Below are positions 9,596 through 18,856 of a stretch of DNA of 64,000 nucleotides, piece after piece. The notes beneath the pieces were generated by a model, which ran no database searches, was not told the DNA's origin, and saw nothing but the letters and a program-made list of their open reading frames with translations. The DNA comes from Pseudoalteromonas luteoviolacea (GTDB lineage Bacteria; Pseudomonadota; Gammaproteobacteria; Enterobacterales; Alteromonadaceae). A program made the translations under genes and the position numbers. The stretch is from the NCBI RefSeq assembly GCF_018100925.1, contig NZ_JAGJEH010000005.1, positions 248,001 through 312,000 on the forward strand. Direction: 5' to 3'. Position 1 is the first letter of the stretch, and every line of letters begins with the position of its first letter.

Positions 9596-10654
9596 ATGCG
9601 TTGTTTATCTGCGAAAGTCAATTTAGTGGTACAAAGCTGTATAGTGCTAAGTGGTTTAGCTTCGGGCAGTGTTTGGTCAAGTACTAAAGCAGTTGAAAAC
9701 AGCGTTAATGATTGGCAGCAAGCCCCCAGCTTACCCGTTGCATTTCAAGAAGTTTATCCGGCTGTATTTAAAGAGCGGATAATCACAGGCGGAGGATTTA
9801 CTCCGTCCCAGTCACCGTCATTTTTTGGACTTGGGCCAACCAAAGATGTGTATATTTTGAATCCGCCAACGGGTCAATGGCAAAAAGCCCCATCGCTGCC
9901 CGAGCCGCGTCATCATTTGGGCATGGTTAGTAATCGACACTATGTCTATGGTATTGGTGGCTACTCCGGGCCTAAAAGCAACGCGTGGCAAATCAAAAAG
10001 TCTGTGTTCAGGTTGGATGGTAAATTTCAAGCTTGGCGTTCTGGGCCTACTTTACCAATCCCTCTCGCAGAATCAGTGTATGCCAACGTCGGAAAGTATA
10101 TTCACGTTATTGGCGGCAAAACAATCTCTTCTGAAACAGGCAAAAATGTCGACTCAAACGCCCACTATGTTCTGGTCAACAATGCTTATTGGCGCAAAGC
10201 GAAGCCTGCTTCGATTAAACGAAATTCCGCAGCAAGTGCCGTGATTGACGACAAAATTTACGTGTTTGGTGGGCGTTCCGCGAGTGAAGGCAGCAAAAAT
10301 TTAAGTCATGCGGAAGTCTATGATACAAAAATGGATACATGGACCACAATAAGCCCGCTACCTGTGGCTTCGGCGGGGCTTTCAGCCAGTGTACTTGATG
10401 GCAAAGTGATTGTGACAGGCGGAGAAGTGTTTGGTCCTAACCACCAATGGAAATTGGGAAAAGCGTTTAAACATGCTTGGCGCTATGACCCAAATACAGA
10501 CAAGTGGGAGACGTTACCCGATATGCCACAGGCACGGCATGGTCATGGTTCTGTGACACTGAATAATACTCTGTATTTGATTGGCGGCGCGGCAAAAGTT
10601 GGACCGCAAAATACATTGCAAAGCACGTTATCATTGCAAGGAAATAAAGAATAG
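9596..10654 (+). CDS. Secreted kelch-repeat beta-propeller protein
   Basis: The chosen ATG at 9596 lies 5 nt after AAGGAG (9585-9590); a GTG at 9590 overlaps that site and is unlikely. The 352-residue product begins with a signal peptide (CLSAKVNLVVQSCIVLSGLASG). It contains about five to six kelch blades with the GG-Y/W pattern: YGIGGYSGP, HVIGGKT, YVFGGRS, VIVTGGEV and YLIGGAAK, each followed by a W in a P-x-P or KW context such as GQWQKAPSLP. The nearest recognisable shape is the periplasmic sialic-acid mutarotase (NanM-like) and related propellers, but no substrate can be named. It stands alone between the AraC regulator and the unknown gene at 10858. Confidence 0.75.
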   Translation: MRCLSAKVNLVVQSCIVLSGLASGSVWSSTKAVENSVNDWQQAPSLPVAFQEVYPAVFKERIITGGGFTPSQSPSFFGLGPTKDVYILNPPTGQWQKAPSLPEPRHHLGMVSNRHYVYGIGGYSGPKSNAWQIKKSVFRLDGKFQAWRSGPTLPIPLAESVYANVGKYIHVIGGKTISSETGKNVDSNAHYVLVNNAYWRKAKPASIKRNSAASAVIDDKIYVFGGRSASEGSKNLSHAEVYDTKMDTWTTISPLPVASAGLSASVLDGKVIVTGGEVFGPNHQWKLGKAFKHAWRYDPNTDKWETLPDMPQARHGHGSVTLNNTLYLIGGAAKVGPQNTLQSTLSLQGNKE

Positions 10655-10667
10655 AAAAGTGATGTAA

Positions 10668-10699
10668 GAGAGTAATGGCTTAAGTAAAAGGTTACTCTC
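10668..10699 (+). terminator. Hairpin downstream of the kelch gene
   Basis: GAGAGTAA (10668-10675) pairs perfectly with TTACTCTC (10692-10699) over a 16-nt loop, 14 bp after the kelch stop. There is no U-tract, so termination is uncertain. Confidence 0.35.
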
Positions 10700-10857
10700 A
10701 ATGAACTTCGTAAAAAACCGCAATATTTCCACTTAATTTCAGTACAGCTAGCTTCTTATTTAAAAGAGTAATGCGATGTCAAGGCAATGCTTTTACTTCA
10801 CAAAAACTCAGTTGCGCCTGATATTTCTCATCGTCGCTTTGCCGCCATACTATATCT

Positions 10858-11952
10858 TTATTTGCACATATCCATGGTCGTATATTTATCAAACGTCATA
10901 TCTGTCAACGGTGCACTTTGCCTTATTGCAACGGTGTTAGCTGGGGTATTTGCTAAGAATACCGTTTGGGCTCCATCGGTAAAGCTGTCGTTATGAATGC
11001 ACTGAGGCCTGATGGCGAGTGCACTACCGTCATTTGGTACTTCAAATAGCGTAAAATGAAAATGCTGTGTTTTAACCGTACGATAGTAACCATCTTCGTG
11101 GTCTATATCTCGTCGTCTACCCAGCAATATTCGCGACTTAGTGGTTCTATGGAAAACGGGATCAGAGCCAGTTGCTGGCAGCCAAATATGTGGAAATGGG
11201 TGGTGCTCTACAAATAGGCCTCCGCCTTTATGCTCGCCAAATTGATAGTCGGTGACATATTGCGGGAGCTTTTGATCATATTGGATCCCCCACAAATCTT
11301 GAATAAACCCTAATGCAAATTCTTCTTTAGGTCTTAACAAAGTGCCACCGTAGTAGGCAAGTGTTTGTAAGTACTCTTGTTGAGATTTAGCATCACTACC
11401 GTATGTGAGTACTGGGAACTCAAGGTGTTCGGTGTCGCAGATTAGCTGGCCCGTACTACCAAATACATTAGATGCGCCATCTAAGCCTGGGATCCCACCT
11501 CCATCTGTCGCTGATGTCCAAAACCCAGATACACTGAGCGCATGTTTATTACCAGGAGGGTTGTGTGTTGCTTCGTCATGCAGTCGGTTTAAGCGTGTAA
11601 CTAGATCGGCCTCAGGATTAAGTGGCGCACATTCGCTTTGTACAACGAGGTTGTCGGCGTTAGGGTCTAAGTGAACTAAGGTGCCTGTTCTGATCGGGCC
11701 AAATAGCCCTGTGGTGGTTAGCAGCAGTTGTTCATCAGCACTACGGTTTAAGACCGCTCCGTTTAAAAACTCAAAGTTGTTGTCTAAATCTGCTTTGCTA
11801 ACGCCAATACTAACATGGTCCCATCGAGGCTCACGCATTTGGTTCTCTCTGTATTGGGTTAAGGTTTCCACTCCTGGCAAAGACGAAGTTTGCGTAGAGG
11901 ACAACAAGCTAACACTTTGATCACTGGTTTTTTTGGGTATGACATGTGACAT
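10858..11952 (-). CDS. Conserved-looking protein of unknown function next to the TonB receptor
   Basis: A 364-residue protein with no signal peptide, no membrane helix and a soluble, Gly/His/Asp-rich composition. I do not recognise the family. Striking segments are GGGLFVEHHPFPHIWLPAT (about residues 246-264), ILLGRRRDIDHEDGYYRTVKTQHFHF and IRPQCIHNDS; the clustered His/Asp/Glu residues could bind a metal, as in cupin-like or other His-rich enzymes. It is divergent from the TonB-dependent receptor, and its ATG is 249 bp from the candidate Zur element at 12201, so it may belong to the metallophore locus as an enzyme or metal-handling protein. That role is inferred only from position and residue content. 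Confidence 0.6.
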   Translation of the reverse strand: MSHVIPKKTSDQSVSLLSSTQTSSLPGVETLTQYRENQMREPRWDHVSIGVSKADLDNNFEFLNGAVLNRSADEQLLLTTTGLFGPIRTGTLVHLDPNADNLVVQSECAPLNPEADLVTRLNRLHDEATHNPPGNKHALSVSGFWTSATDGGGIPGLDGASNVFGSTGQLICDTEHLEFPVLTYGSDAKSQQEYLQTLAYYGGTLLRPKEEFALGFIQDLWGIQYDQKLPQYVTDYQFGEHKGGGLFVEHHPFPHIWLPATGSDPVFHRTTKSRILLGRRRDIDHEDGYYRTVKTQHFHFTLFEVPNDGSALAIRPQCIHNDSFTDGAQTVFLANTPANTVAIRQSAPLTDMTFDKYTTMDMCK

Positions 11953-12200
11953 TTTCTTGCTCCTTCAGTTTGACGGTTTGTTGCTTAGAGACAGCTATTT
12001 CAACTTAAAAGAAAGCTGTATTTACAAGTTAGAGCAAGAAAGGGAGAAAAAAACATTACGCATTATTACAGCGCTCGAAAAGTTCGAAGCTGGTTAGGGG
12101 ACTGGCAGCCAGCTCGATAAAAACAGAAAAACACTTTGCAACAAATACTTAAACGATAATCCTTAACACTCGCATTGACACATGCTAAAGTACCCAAAAA

Positions 12201-12215
12201 CGTTATAACATATCA
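12201..12215 (+). promoter_or_regulatory. Candidate Zur operator upstream of the TonB-dependent receptor
   Basis: CGTTATAACATATCA contains the 11-base core GTTATAACATA found identically at two other promoters in this window (18814 and 21448). It resembles the TGTTATA-N-TATAACA class of gammaproteobacterial Zur operators. It ends 15 bp before the receptor ATG, where bound repressor would block transcription or initiation. Zur identity is inferred. Confidence 0.6.
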
Positions 12216-12230
12216 AATAAAGGATTTGTA

Positions 12231-14354
12231 ATGAAACCCCTAAACTATGCTTGTCGTTTAAGCGTACTTTCTCTGTCACTTGCTGCTATTTTCTCTGCTC
12301 ACGCCGACAACGGTATTGAAAAAATAGAAGTCACCGGTGAACGCCAAGCTTATCGAGGTGAGTTCACACACTTGCAATCACCTGAATCTACTTTCGAATT
12401 CGACTCACAGCTCATTGAAAATACGGGATTAACTGACCTGACAGATGTTTTAGACATGTCAGCATCTGTTAGCCGTCAAAACAGTTTGGGCGGGCTTTGG
12501 GATAGTTATGCTATACGTGGCTTTTTTGGCGATGAGAATGTACCCAGTGGTTATTTAGTCAATGGTTTTAATGCTGGACGAGGGTTTTCTGGGCCGCGCG
12601 ATGTATCAGGTATCGAGCGTGTCGAAGTATTGAAAGGACCAAAGGCTGCTTTATATGGTCGTGGCGAGCCGGGTGGTTCAATTAACTTGGTGACAAAAAA
12701 ACCGACGTTTGACTCTGCAAGCTCGATTGCGTTGACAGCTGGTAGTCGCGCTCACCGTCGCTTAGAAGCCGATGTAAACGCTGTACTTGCTGATGATGTT
12801 GCTGGTCGCTTTATTGGTTTTTATCAAGAAGAAGATAGTTTCCGCGACACCATTGAGACGCAAAAGCAAGGGTTTATGGCTTCACTATTGTTTGAACAAA
12901 GCGAACGTTCTAGTATTTCTTATGAATTAGAATACGCTGAGCATGAGATCCCGTTTGATCGTGGCATTATCGCACTTGGCGGTAACTTTGATTTTATGCC
13001 AATTGAACGCTTTTTAGGGGAGCCTGGAGATGGGCCAACGACCACAAGTGTACTTGGCCATCAGCTAAAGTGGGATTACGACCTTAATGAAACATGGGCG
13101 CTTAGCTCCGCCGCTGCGTATCGACAAACTGAGCTAGATAGTTTTTCAAGCGATGCTGAAATCGCGCCTCAATTCCAAAAGTTTTATCTAGATGGCCAAA
13201 CTCTAGCGCGTCAGCACCGTGAGCGCCATTATGACACTGATCAATATGTTGTACGTTTTGAACTCGCTGGTGAAATAGAAACAGGTGCTATCACGCACAA
13301 TATTATTGTGGGTGTGGATTACGACCGGTTTGAATACGATCGTTCTTATCTTGTCGCGCGTGGTAAGCCGTTGCAGTTAAATCCAACAGACGCAGAAATG
13401 TATGCGATAAATGTGCACAAGCCTGTATATGGTCAGTTTACACCTGGAACACGCGTTCCTGCGATTGTTCGTCAGCAAAATCAATGGGCAACTGGTTTGT
13501 ATATTCAGAACCAAATGGCATTAACTGATGCGCTTTCGGTCCGTATAGGTGGTCGCTTTGACTCATTAAAGCAAACTTTAGAAGACAAGGTAAAAGGCCG
13601 TAACACTGAACAGTCTGAAAACCGCTTTAGCCCACAGCTTGGCGTGGTATTTCAAGTGGCGGACAATTGGTCTTTATACTCGACCTATGGTGAAGGTTAC
13701 CGACTAAACTTTGGTGCCAACGCCCAAGGCAGTGCTTTTGATCCAAACGAAACGGAATCGATCGAGTTTGGTAGTAAATGGTCTTTACTTGACAATAATT
13801 TAGACATTACGTTTGCGTATTTCGACAGTGAACAGAAGAACATCATTGTTGCGGACACCAAGAATCTAGGCAGCCACCTTGCCATTGGTGAAGCTAGTAG
13901 CGCAGGTTATGAGCTCGACATTGCTGGTCAATTACCTGCCGATATTGAAATTCGATTCTCTTACATGTTGTTAGATGCGCAAGTTGAAGAAGACTATGTA
14001 GATACAGGTATTTTTGCAGCAATTAAAAAGGGTGACGATCTGCTCAATATTCCAGAGCACTCTGCAAGTCTACAGCTGAGCCAGTACTATGAGGTTGGTG
14101 GTAATGCACTGACAGTGGGCGGGGGCTTACAATATGTAGATGAAAGACTTGGTCAGCGTGGTTCAGACTTCTACTTACCATCTTATGTGACTGCAAACTT
14201 TTTTGCACAATATGATCTGAGTGACAACTGGTCAGTAAAAGCACAAGTACACAATGCATTTGATCGTACGCACTATACGAATTCGTATACTCAGATGTGG
14301 GTACAGCCGGGCGAGCCTCGTAAAATCTTAGTTTCGACGTCTTATCAATTCTAA
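12231..14354 (+). CDS. TonB-dependent outer-membrane receptor (siderophore/metallophore type)
   Basis: The signal peptide ends near FSAHA (residue 25). A TonB box (EKIEVTGE, about residues 30-37) is followed by a plug domain (about 50-160) with the conserved YAIRGFFGDENVPSGYLVNG, IERVEVLKGP, ALYGRGEPGG and INLVTKKP motifs of ferric-siderophore receptors. A 22-strand barrel fills the rest and ends in an aromatic residue (STSYQF), as outer-membrane barrels do. The length of 707 residues is normal. The gene has a candidate Zur operator in its leader and lies in the same cluster as a nicotianamine-synthase-like operon, so uptake of a zinc- or other metal-loaded metallophore is the favoured substrate. 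A ferric siderophore remains possible. Confidence 0.85.
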   Translation: MKPLNYACRLSVLSLSLAAIFSAHADNGIEKIEVTGERQAYRGEFTHLQSPESTFEFDSQLIENTGLTDLTDVLDMSASVSRQNSLGGLWDSYAIRGFFGDENVPSGYLVNGFNAGRGFSGPRDVSGIERVEVLKGPKAALYGRGEPGGSINLVTKKPTFDSASSIALTAGSRAHRRLEADVNAVLADDVAGRFIGFYQEEDSFRDTIETQKQGFMASLLFEQSERSSISYELEYAEHEIPFDRGIIALGGNFDFMPIERFLGEPGDGPTTTSVLGHQLKWDYDLNETWALSSAAAYRQTELDSFSSDAEIAPQFQKFYLDGQTLARQHRERHYDTDQYVVRFELAGEIETGAITHNIIVGVDYDRFEYDRSYLVARGKPLQLNPTDAEMYAINVHKPVYGQFTPGTRVPAIVRQQNQWATGLYIQNQMALTDALSVRIGGRFDSLKQTLEDKVKGRNTEQSENRFSPQLGVVFQVADNWSLYSTYGEGYRLNFGANAQGSAFDPNETESIEFGSKWSLLDNNLDITFAYFDSEQKNIIVADTKNLGSHLAIGEASSAGYELDIAGQLPADIEIRFSYMLLDAQVEEDYVDTGIFAAIKKGDDLLNIPEHSASLQLSQYYEVGGNALTVGGGLQYVDERLGQRGSDFYLPSYVTANFFAQYDLSDNWSVKAQVHNAFDRTHYTNSYTQMWVQPGEPRKILVSTSYQF

Positions 14355-14377
14355 TTGACGTGAACCGATAAGTCTCA

Positions 14378-14419
14378 AAAAAAATGCCTTGGTCAGTCTC
14401 CCTGCCAAGGCATTTTTTT
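14378..14419. terminator. Bidirectional terminator shared by receptor and RND pump
   Basis: A 15-bp perfect stem (14378-14392 with 14405-14419), with an A-run on the left arm and a T-run on the right. It overlaps the stop codon of the minus-strand RND gene (14418-14420), so both convergent units end on the same hairpin. Confidence 0.9.
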
Positions 14420-17400
14420 ATGCCTGTTGCGTAGCCAAACTGCTTTTCAGTAAGATAAATAGTCGTTTGATATCTTCTATCACAACATATAAACAGGGCA
14501 CCAAGACCAGCGTAACTACAGTCGCAAACACAACTGAGAAGCTTAGCGAAATGGCGGTAGGGATGACAAATTGCGCCTGCAGACTAGATTCAAACATAAT
14601 AGGCACTAATCCGAGAAAGGTGGTCAATGAGGTCAATAAGATAGCTCTAAAACGTGATACGCCAGCACGGATGACGGCTTCTGTCATATCCAAGCCGTTC
14701 GTTCTGTTTTTGTTTATCACATCTGTCATAACAAGCGAGTCATTGATCACAACACCAGCTGCTGCAACTATCCCAAAAATAGACATCATGCTGACACTGT
14801 ATCCCAAGAAATAGTGGCCCCACAGCGCACCGACCAAGGAAAATGGGATCACAGACATGACGATGAGAGGTTGCACATAACTTTGCAGTGGTAACGCTAA
14901 TAAAAGGTAGACAACTAGCAGCCCCACGATGGCAAAACTGACTACTTGGCTCTGTTCCTTGCGCTGTGCAAGTAAGTCGCCACCCAGCTGTGTCATTAGC
15001 TCTGGGTATTTAATACTTAACTCGGGCAGTATTTTATCTTCGATTACATCGGAGACTTGCTTTAACGCTGTTTGCTGTTGGTCAACATTAGCACTGATGG
15101 TAACCACTTGATGGCCTTGCTCTCGGGTGATAACGGATATCCCTGGCACTTCTACTGTTTCAGCAACATCTCCAAAGAAGACCTGTTCACCGTTTTTAAG
15201 GCTGATCACGGTGCGCTCTAAAGCACTTATTCGTTCGCGATTTTGTTCCACCCCTTTGACCATGAATACAACTTCTTGACCATCACGCATCACGCGTTGC
15301 ATCTCAATACCGTAAAATCGAGCGGATACTTGTTGCGTGACGTCCCTCGCCGTGAGTTGCAGCTGATGAGCGAGTGGCTTTAGCTTTACCTGATATTCGG
15401 TTTGTGCGCTATCTAAAGAAGAGAAGACGCTATGAACCCCTTGTATTTCATTCACTCTGTCGATGAAATCCTTACTAGCGAGTTGTAAAGTCGCAATGTC
15501 ATGGGCAAATAGCTGATACTGAAGGTCACCTTTTTCTGCGATATCAATGACGTCTGATTCGATCGTGAGTTTTTTCACCCCTGGGATACTAGGTAGTTGC
15601 TCACGCCAGCGCCTAGCCAATTCAAAAGTATCAAAAGGACGGTCGGCTTCAGGGATCAGCGGAGTGACTACTTCAGCTTCGGTGAGATGATCGACACGTG
15701 TATACATAGCTTCAACCATGCCTTTTCCTGTTTCAGCTTTAATATTTCTCTCAACACGTTGAATTACATCTTCTATTTGCGCGACTGCGGCGAGCGTTTG
15801 GGCTTCTGACACATTGTGATTCATTTGAATATTAATCGATGGATAGTCGTGAGGAACTTTTGGGATCGGTGTGAAACGCACCTGACCACTTATTAATAAA
15901 CTCACAGCAAAGACAAATAAGCAAACAAATCCAATGATCACTGCATAGCGGTGATTGATACTGCGTGTTAGCAGCGGTACATACTGATTGTACAAACCTT
16001 GCTGGAATTTGTTGTTGAAGCGCACACGCCAGTGGTTGTCAGGCTGGGTAGGCATAGGGGTTGCGGCTAAATGCGCTGGCAAAATCAATTTAGATTCAAT
16101 CAAGCTGAAAAACAAACACAAAATACATACACCAGCAATGGCAATAAATTGGCCTGAATTAGGGCCAGTACTGAGCATAAAAGGCATAAAAACAGCAATG
16201 GTGGTGAGTACACCGAACGTGGCGGGCATTGCAACTTTTTGGGCTCCGAGTATTACCTGCGTATTTGAATGCCCGTGGTGCTCAATTTGATCACAGACAC
16301 TTTCGCCTATGACTATGGCATCGTCCACAACGATCCCAAGTACCATAATAAACGCAAAGAGTGATACCAAGTTAATGGTGATCCCCAAAAATGGCATCAG
16401 CCAAAATGCGCCTAGCATGGCGACAGGTAAGCCCACCATGACCCACAATGCCAAACGTGTGCGCAAAAATACCGCCAGCACTATAAATACCAGGATGGCA
16501 CCTTGAGCTAAATTGGTCAGCATCATATTTAAGCGGCCATCGAGGTAATAGGTCACGTCAACAAATTCATAAATGTCTACTTCGCTTGGGAGTGTTTGGC
16601 GCTTGCGCTCAATATATGGTTTAACAGTATCAACGACAGCAGTTAATGATTGCTCTTTAGATGCTAACACCATTATGTATAGAGCGCGTTTGCCATTAAA
16701 GCGGCCTTGATTGAGTGACTCTTTAAAGCCATCTTTAATATTGGCAATGTCTTTAAGATACACTTTTTCGCCTAACATGCCTGTCAGTATCGGCACTTCG
16801 GCTAAACCTGCACCGAAATACTGGCGCTGTTCCAATCTTAAATAGATATTGCCGCTGGCTGTTTTTATTTGACCTGCCGAGAGATTGTCTGATTGTGCAT
16901 GCAGTGCCGAGACAACTTGCGAAAGCGTTAAGTTATACTCTCTAAGCTTGTTAGGTAAAACTTCAATGGCAACTTCGTAATCAGGCATTGCTGATAAATC
17001 AACATAGGAGATCCCTTTAAGTTGCAGTAGCTCATCTTTCATTTCATCGCCGAGTTGTTTGAGTGCAACTGGGTTTTCAAGCCCTGAGACGACGACGCTA
17101 AATGCTCTTTGGCGCTGAACATTTTCATAGACAAGCAAGGGGTCCATATTTGAAGGGAATGTGGCAATACTGTCTAGTTTGAGTTTTATCTCGTCTAGTC
17201 GTGATGCCATGTCTTCGCCATTGTGCAACTGAATTTCAACTCGTCCGCGGGAGGGGGAAGCTGTGCTAATGATGCGTTTTACACCAACTTGGGGTTTAAG
17301 TGCTTGCTCAATTTTAAGTAGGATATTCTCTTCGATCTCTTTTGCAGATGCTCCGAGCTGTATTGCTCTGACTGTCACTTTATTGCTCTCAGACAAAGGA

Positions 17401-17522
17401 AAGGTTTGGCGCTGAATACTGTTGTAGCTAAGCAAACCCATACACACAATCAACAACAGCATTAAGTTAGCTGCAACAGGGTGATGTACAAAGTAACTTA
17501 TCAGACCTTGTCGCTGGTTCAT
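14418..17522 (-). CDS. RND-family efflux transporter, inner-membrane subunit
   Basis: At 1034 residues this has the standard length of an AcrB/MexB-like pump. It has a first transmembrane helix at about 16-32, two large periplasmic loops and two bundles of helices. Asp400-Asp401 in GIVVDDAIVIGE correspond to the proton-relay Asp pair of TM4 in the family. The GVVINDSLVM motif in the second half is also typical, as is the LTSLTTFLGLVPIM helix. It would drive drugs, lipids or small molecules from the periplasm or inner leaflet to the outside through a TolC-type channel, which is not encoded here. Its ATG overlaps the stop of the adaptor gene (ATGA), so the two are translationally coupled. Its position inside the metallophore locus suggests a possible secretion role. 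Confidence 0.88.
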   Translation of the reverse strand: MNQRQGLISYFVHHPVAANLMLLLIVCMGLLSYNSIQRQTFPLSESNKVTVRAIQLGASAKEIEENILLKIEQALKPQVGVKRIISTASPSRGRVEIQLHNGEDMASRLDEIKLKLDSIATFPSNMDPLLVYENVQRQRAFSVVVSGLENPVALKQLGDEMKDELLQLKGISYVDLSAMPDYEVAIEVLPNKLREYNLTLSQVVSALHAQSDNLSAGQIKTASGNIYLRLEQRQYFGAGLAEVPILTGMLGEKVYLKDIANIKDGFKESLNQGRFNGKRALYIMVLASKEQSLTAVVDTVKPYIERKRQTLPSEVDIYEFVDVTYYLDGRLNMMLTNLAQGAILVFIVLAVFLRTRLALWVMVGLPVAMLGAFWLMPFLGITINLVSLFAFIMVLGIVVDDAIVIGESVCDQIEHHGHSNTQVILGAQKVAMPATFGVLTTIAVFMPFMLSTGPNSGQFIAIAGVCILCLFFSLIESKLILPAHLAATPMPTQPDNHWRVRFNNKFQQGLYNQYVPLLTRSINHRYAVIIGFVCLFVFAVSLLISGQVRFTPIPKVPHDYPSINIQMNHNVSEAQTLAAVAQIEDVIQRVERNIKAETGKGMVEAMYTRVDHLTEAEVVTPLIPEADRPFDTFELARRWREQLPSIPGVKKLTIESDVIDIAEKGDLQYQLFAHDIATLQLASKDFIDRVNEIQGVHSVFSSLDSAQTEYQVKLKPLAHQLQLTARDVTQQVSARFYGIEMQRVMRDGQEVVFMVKGVEQNRERISALERTVISLKNGEQVFFGDVAETVEVPGISVITREQGHQVVTISANVDQQQTALKQVSDVIEDKILPELSIKYPELMTQLGGDLLAQRKEQSQVVSFAIVGLLVVYLLLALPLQSYVQPLIVMSVIPFSLVGALWGHYFLGYSVSMMSIFGIVAAAGVVINDSLVMTDVINKNRTNGLDMTEAVIRAGVSRFRAILLTSLTTFLGLVPIMFESSLQAQFVIPTAISLSFSVVFATVVTLVLVPCLYVVIEDIKRLFILLKSSLATQQA

Positions 17523-18691
17523 TGTCTATCTCCTTTCTCTGCAAGTTGCAGCCGCTCAGTTCGCAACTTGACCTGCATACCGTTTTGCGGATATTCAGGG
17601 AGCTGAGTAACCAATTGATAGTTATCCTGACTTGGTGCTTTTAACAACACAAAGTCGTGCTCTTTTCGAATGACTTCGGTGGTATATTTGATCAGCTCGT
17701 TATTTGCAGATAATAACCACACCGCGTTATCTTTTAGTTGTGCTTGAGGGGTTTTTAGTACATTTTTTAGTGTGATCCCAGATACACTGGCTTCTAAAAA
17801 CTGGCCAAAATACAGAGGCGATTTATCATTGTTAAGTGCATAGGGATCGTCAATTTGAATTACATAGTAAGCCATGCGAGTACGCTCACTAAAACGCCCT
17901 ATATGGCGTGTTAAAGTGCCCAATCGAGCAAAATTATCGACGCTGATTTTGACGTTATCGGCGGGGAGTTCAGGTAAAAATGGACGGTCAAAACCAGCGA
18001 CTGGGACGTGGATTTCACCATATTTTAAGTTGGCCAGCTGCCCTAAGCTCTGACCTTTGGAAACCACCTGACCTAGGCCGGTGTTTCGACCGAGTATCAG
18101 CGCATCATAAGGTGCGTAATATTTTGTTCTGAAAAGATTTTGCTCCGCTTTGTCTAAGCTGGCCTGAGCTGCTTTTAGATGTGCCTTTGCACTGGCAACT
18201 TGGGGCTTCCTAAGGGCCAGCGCTGTGGTGTTGGATGTGTGAGCCCACTCTTTCTTTGCTACCTCAGCTTTGGCTAGCTCTTCTGAGAGCTGCGCTTGGG
18301 CTAATGCGACACCCGCTTGTTTGTCTTTTACTTCTGTTTCATAGTCAAAAGGGTCAAGTGTTGCTAATACTTCCCCTTTTTTGACAATGCCACCTTCAAT
18401 AAACTTCATGTTTAGCCACGCGACTTTACCGCCAAGTTCAAAAGCGACGTCCGTTTTTTCGGCAGGTTGTAATACACCGGATAGTGACAGTGTTGTTTGA
18501 TAATCGACAACATTGAGTGGTTGGGCTACAACATGGGGACGAGTATCCACAGGCGGTGTTATCGCCGCACTTTTTTTACCAAATTTCAGTAGCGCTGCAC
18601 ATGCTGAACCACCTGTTACTAACACCACAAGCAAAATCGCAATTCGCTTTGTATGTATATGAAAATAAGACTTATTTTTATTTATTCCCAT
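17519..18691 (-). CDS. RND efflux periplasmic adaptor subunit (membrane fusion protein)
   Basis: This 390-residue protein has an N-terminal membrane anchor (about residues 15-34, RIAILLVVLVTGGSACAAL). It shows the HlyD/AcrA order: a beta-barrel/lipoyl half-motif (LSGVLQPAEKTDVAFELGGKV, GGIVKKGEVLATLDPFDYE), an alpha-helical hairpin (about 105-165, rich in Ala/Lys/Glu), then the second lipoyl half (APYDALILGRNTGLGQVVSKGQSLGQL) and a membrane-proximal domain. It would link the RND pump to an outer-membrane channel. It is first in the two-gene operon. The 165-bp upstream region is shared with the divergent nicotianamine-synthase-like operon and contains the candidate Zur element at 18814, so both units could respond to it. 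Confidence 0.87.
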   Translation of the reverse strand: MGINKNKSYFHIHTKRIAILLVVLVTGGSACAALLKFGKKSAAITPPVDTRPHVVAQPLNVVDYQTTLSLSGVLQPAEKTDVAFELGGKVAWLNMKFIEGGIVKKGEVLATLDPFDYETEVKDKQAGVALAQAQLSEELAKAEVAKKEWAHTSNTTALALRKPQVASAKAHLKAAQASLDKAEQNLFRTKYYAPYDALILGRNTGLGQVVSKGQSLGQLANLKYGEIHVPVAGFDRPFLPELPADNVKISVDNFARLGTLTRHIGRFSERTRMAYYVIQIDDPYALNNDKSPLYFGQFLEASVSGITLKNVLKTPQAQLKDNAVWLLSANNELIKYTTEVIRKEHDFVLLKAPSQDNYQLVTQLPEYPQNGMQVKLRTERLQLAEKGDRQ

Positions 18692-18813
18692 GAAAATGTC
18701 TCTGTTTGCACCTGGTTTAATTGTAAATATATTGTTTCAATATTTAACTAACCAACTAAGCTAATTGAAATTAATTCAGTTGAGTAGTTTACATCGGGGT
18801 TACTTGTGGGATA

Positions 18814-18828
18814 TGTTATAACATAAAA
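18814..18828 (+). promoter_or_regulatory. Candidate Zur operator in the adaptor/synthase divergent promoter region
   Basis: TGTTATAACATAAAA lies within the 14-bp perfect palindrome TATGTTATAACATA (18812-18825). It shares the core GTTATAACATA with the elements at 12201 and 21448. It ends 28 bp upstream of the synthase ATG and is about 120 bp from the RND adaptor ATG. It resembles gammaproteobacterial Zur sites. Confidence 0.65.
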
Positions 18829-18856
18829 ATAGGGACAATACAGTAAACACTAACTT

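Noticed and set aside
9596..10654. Kelch protein as part of the metallophore locus
   Set aside because: No operator element, no functional link and a separate transcription unit; proximity alone is not enough.
10787..10996. 69-codon plus-strand frame at the end of the unknown gene
   Set aside because: Overlaps the longer minus-strand gene and has no ribosome site.
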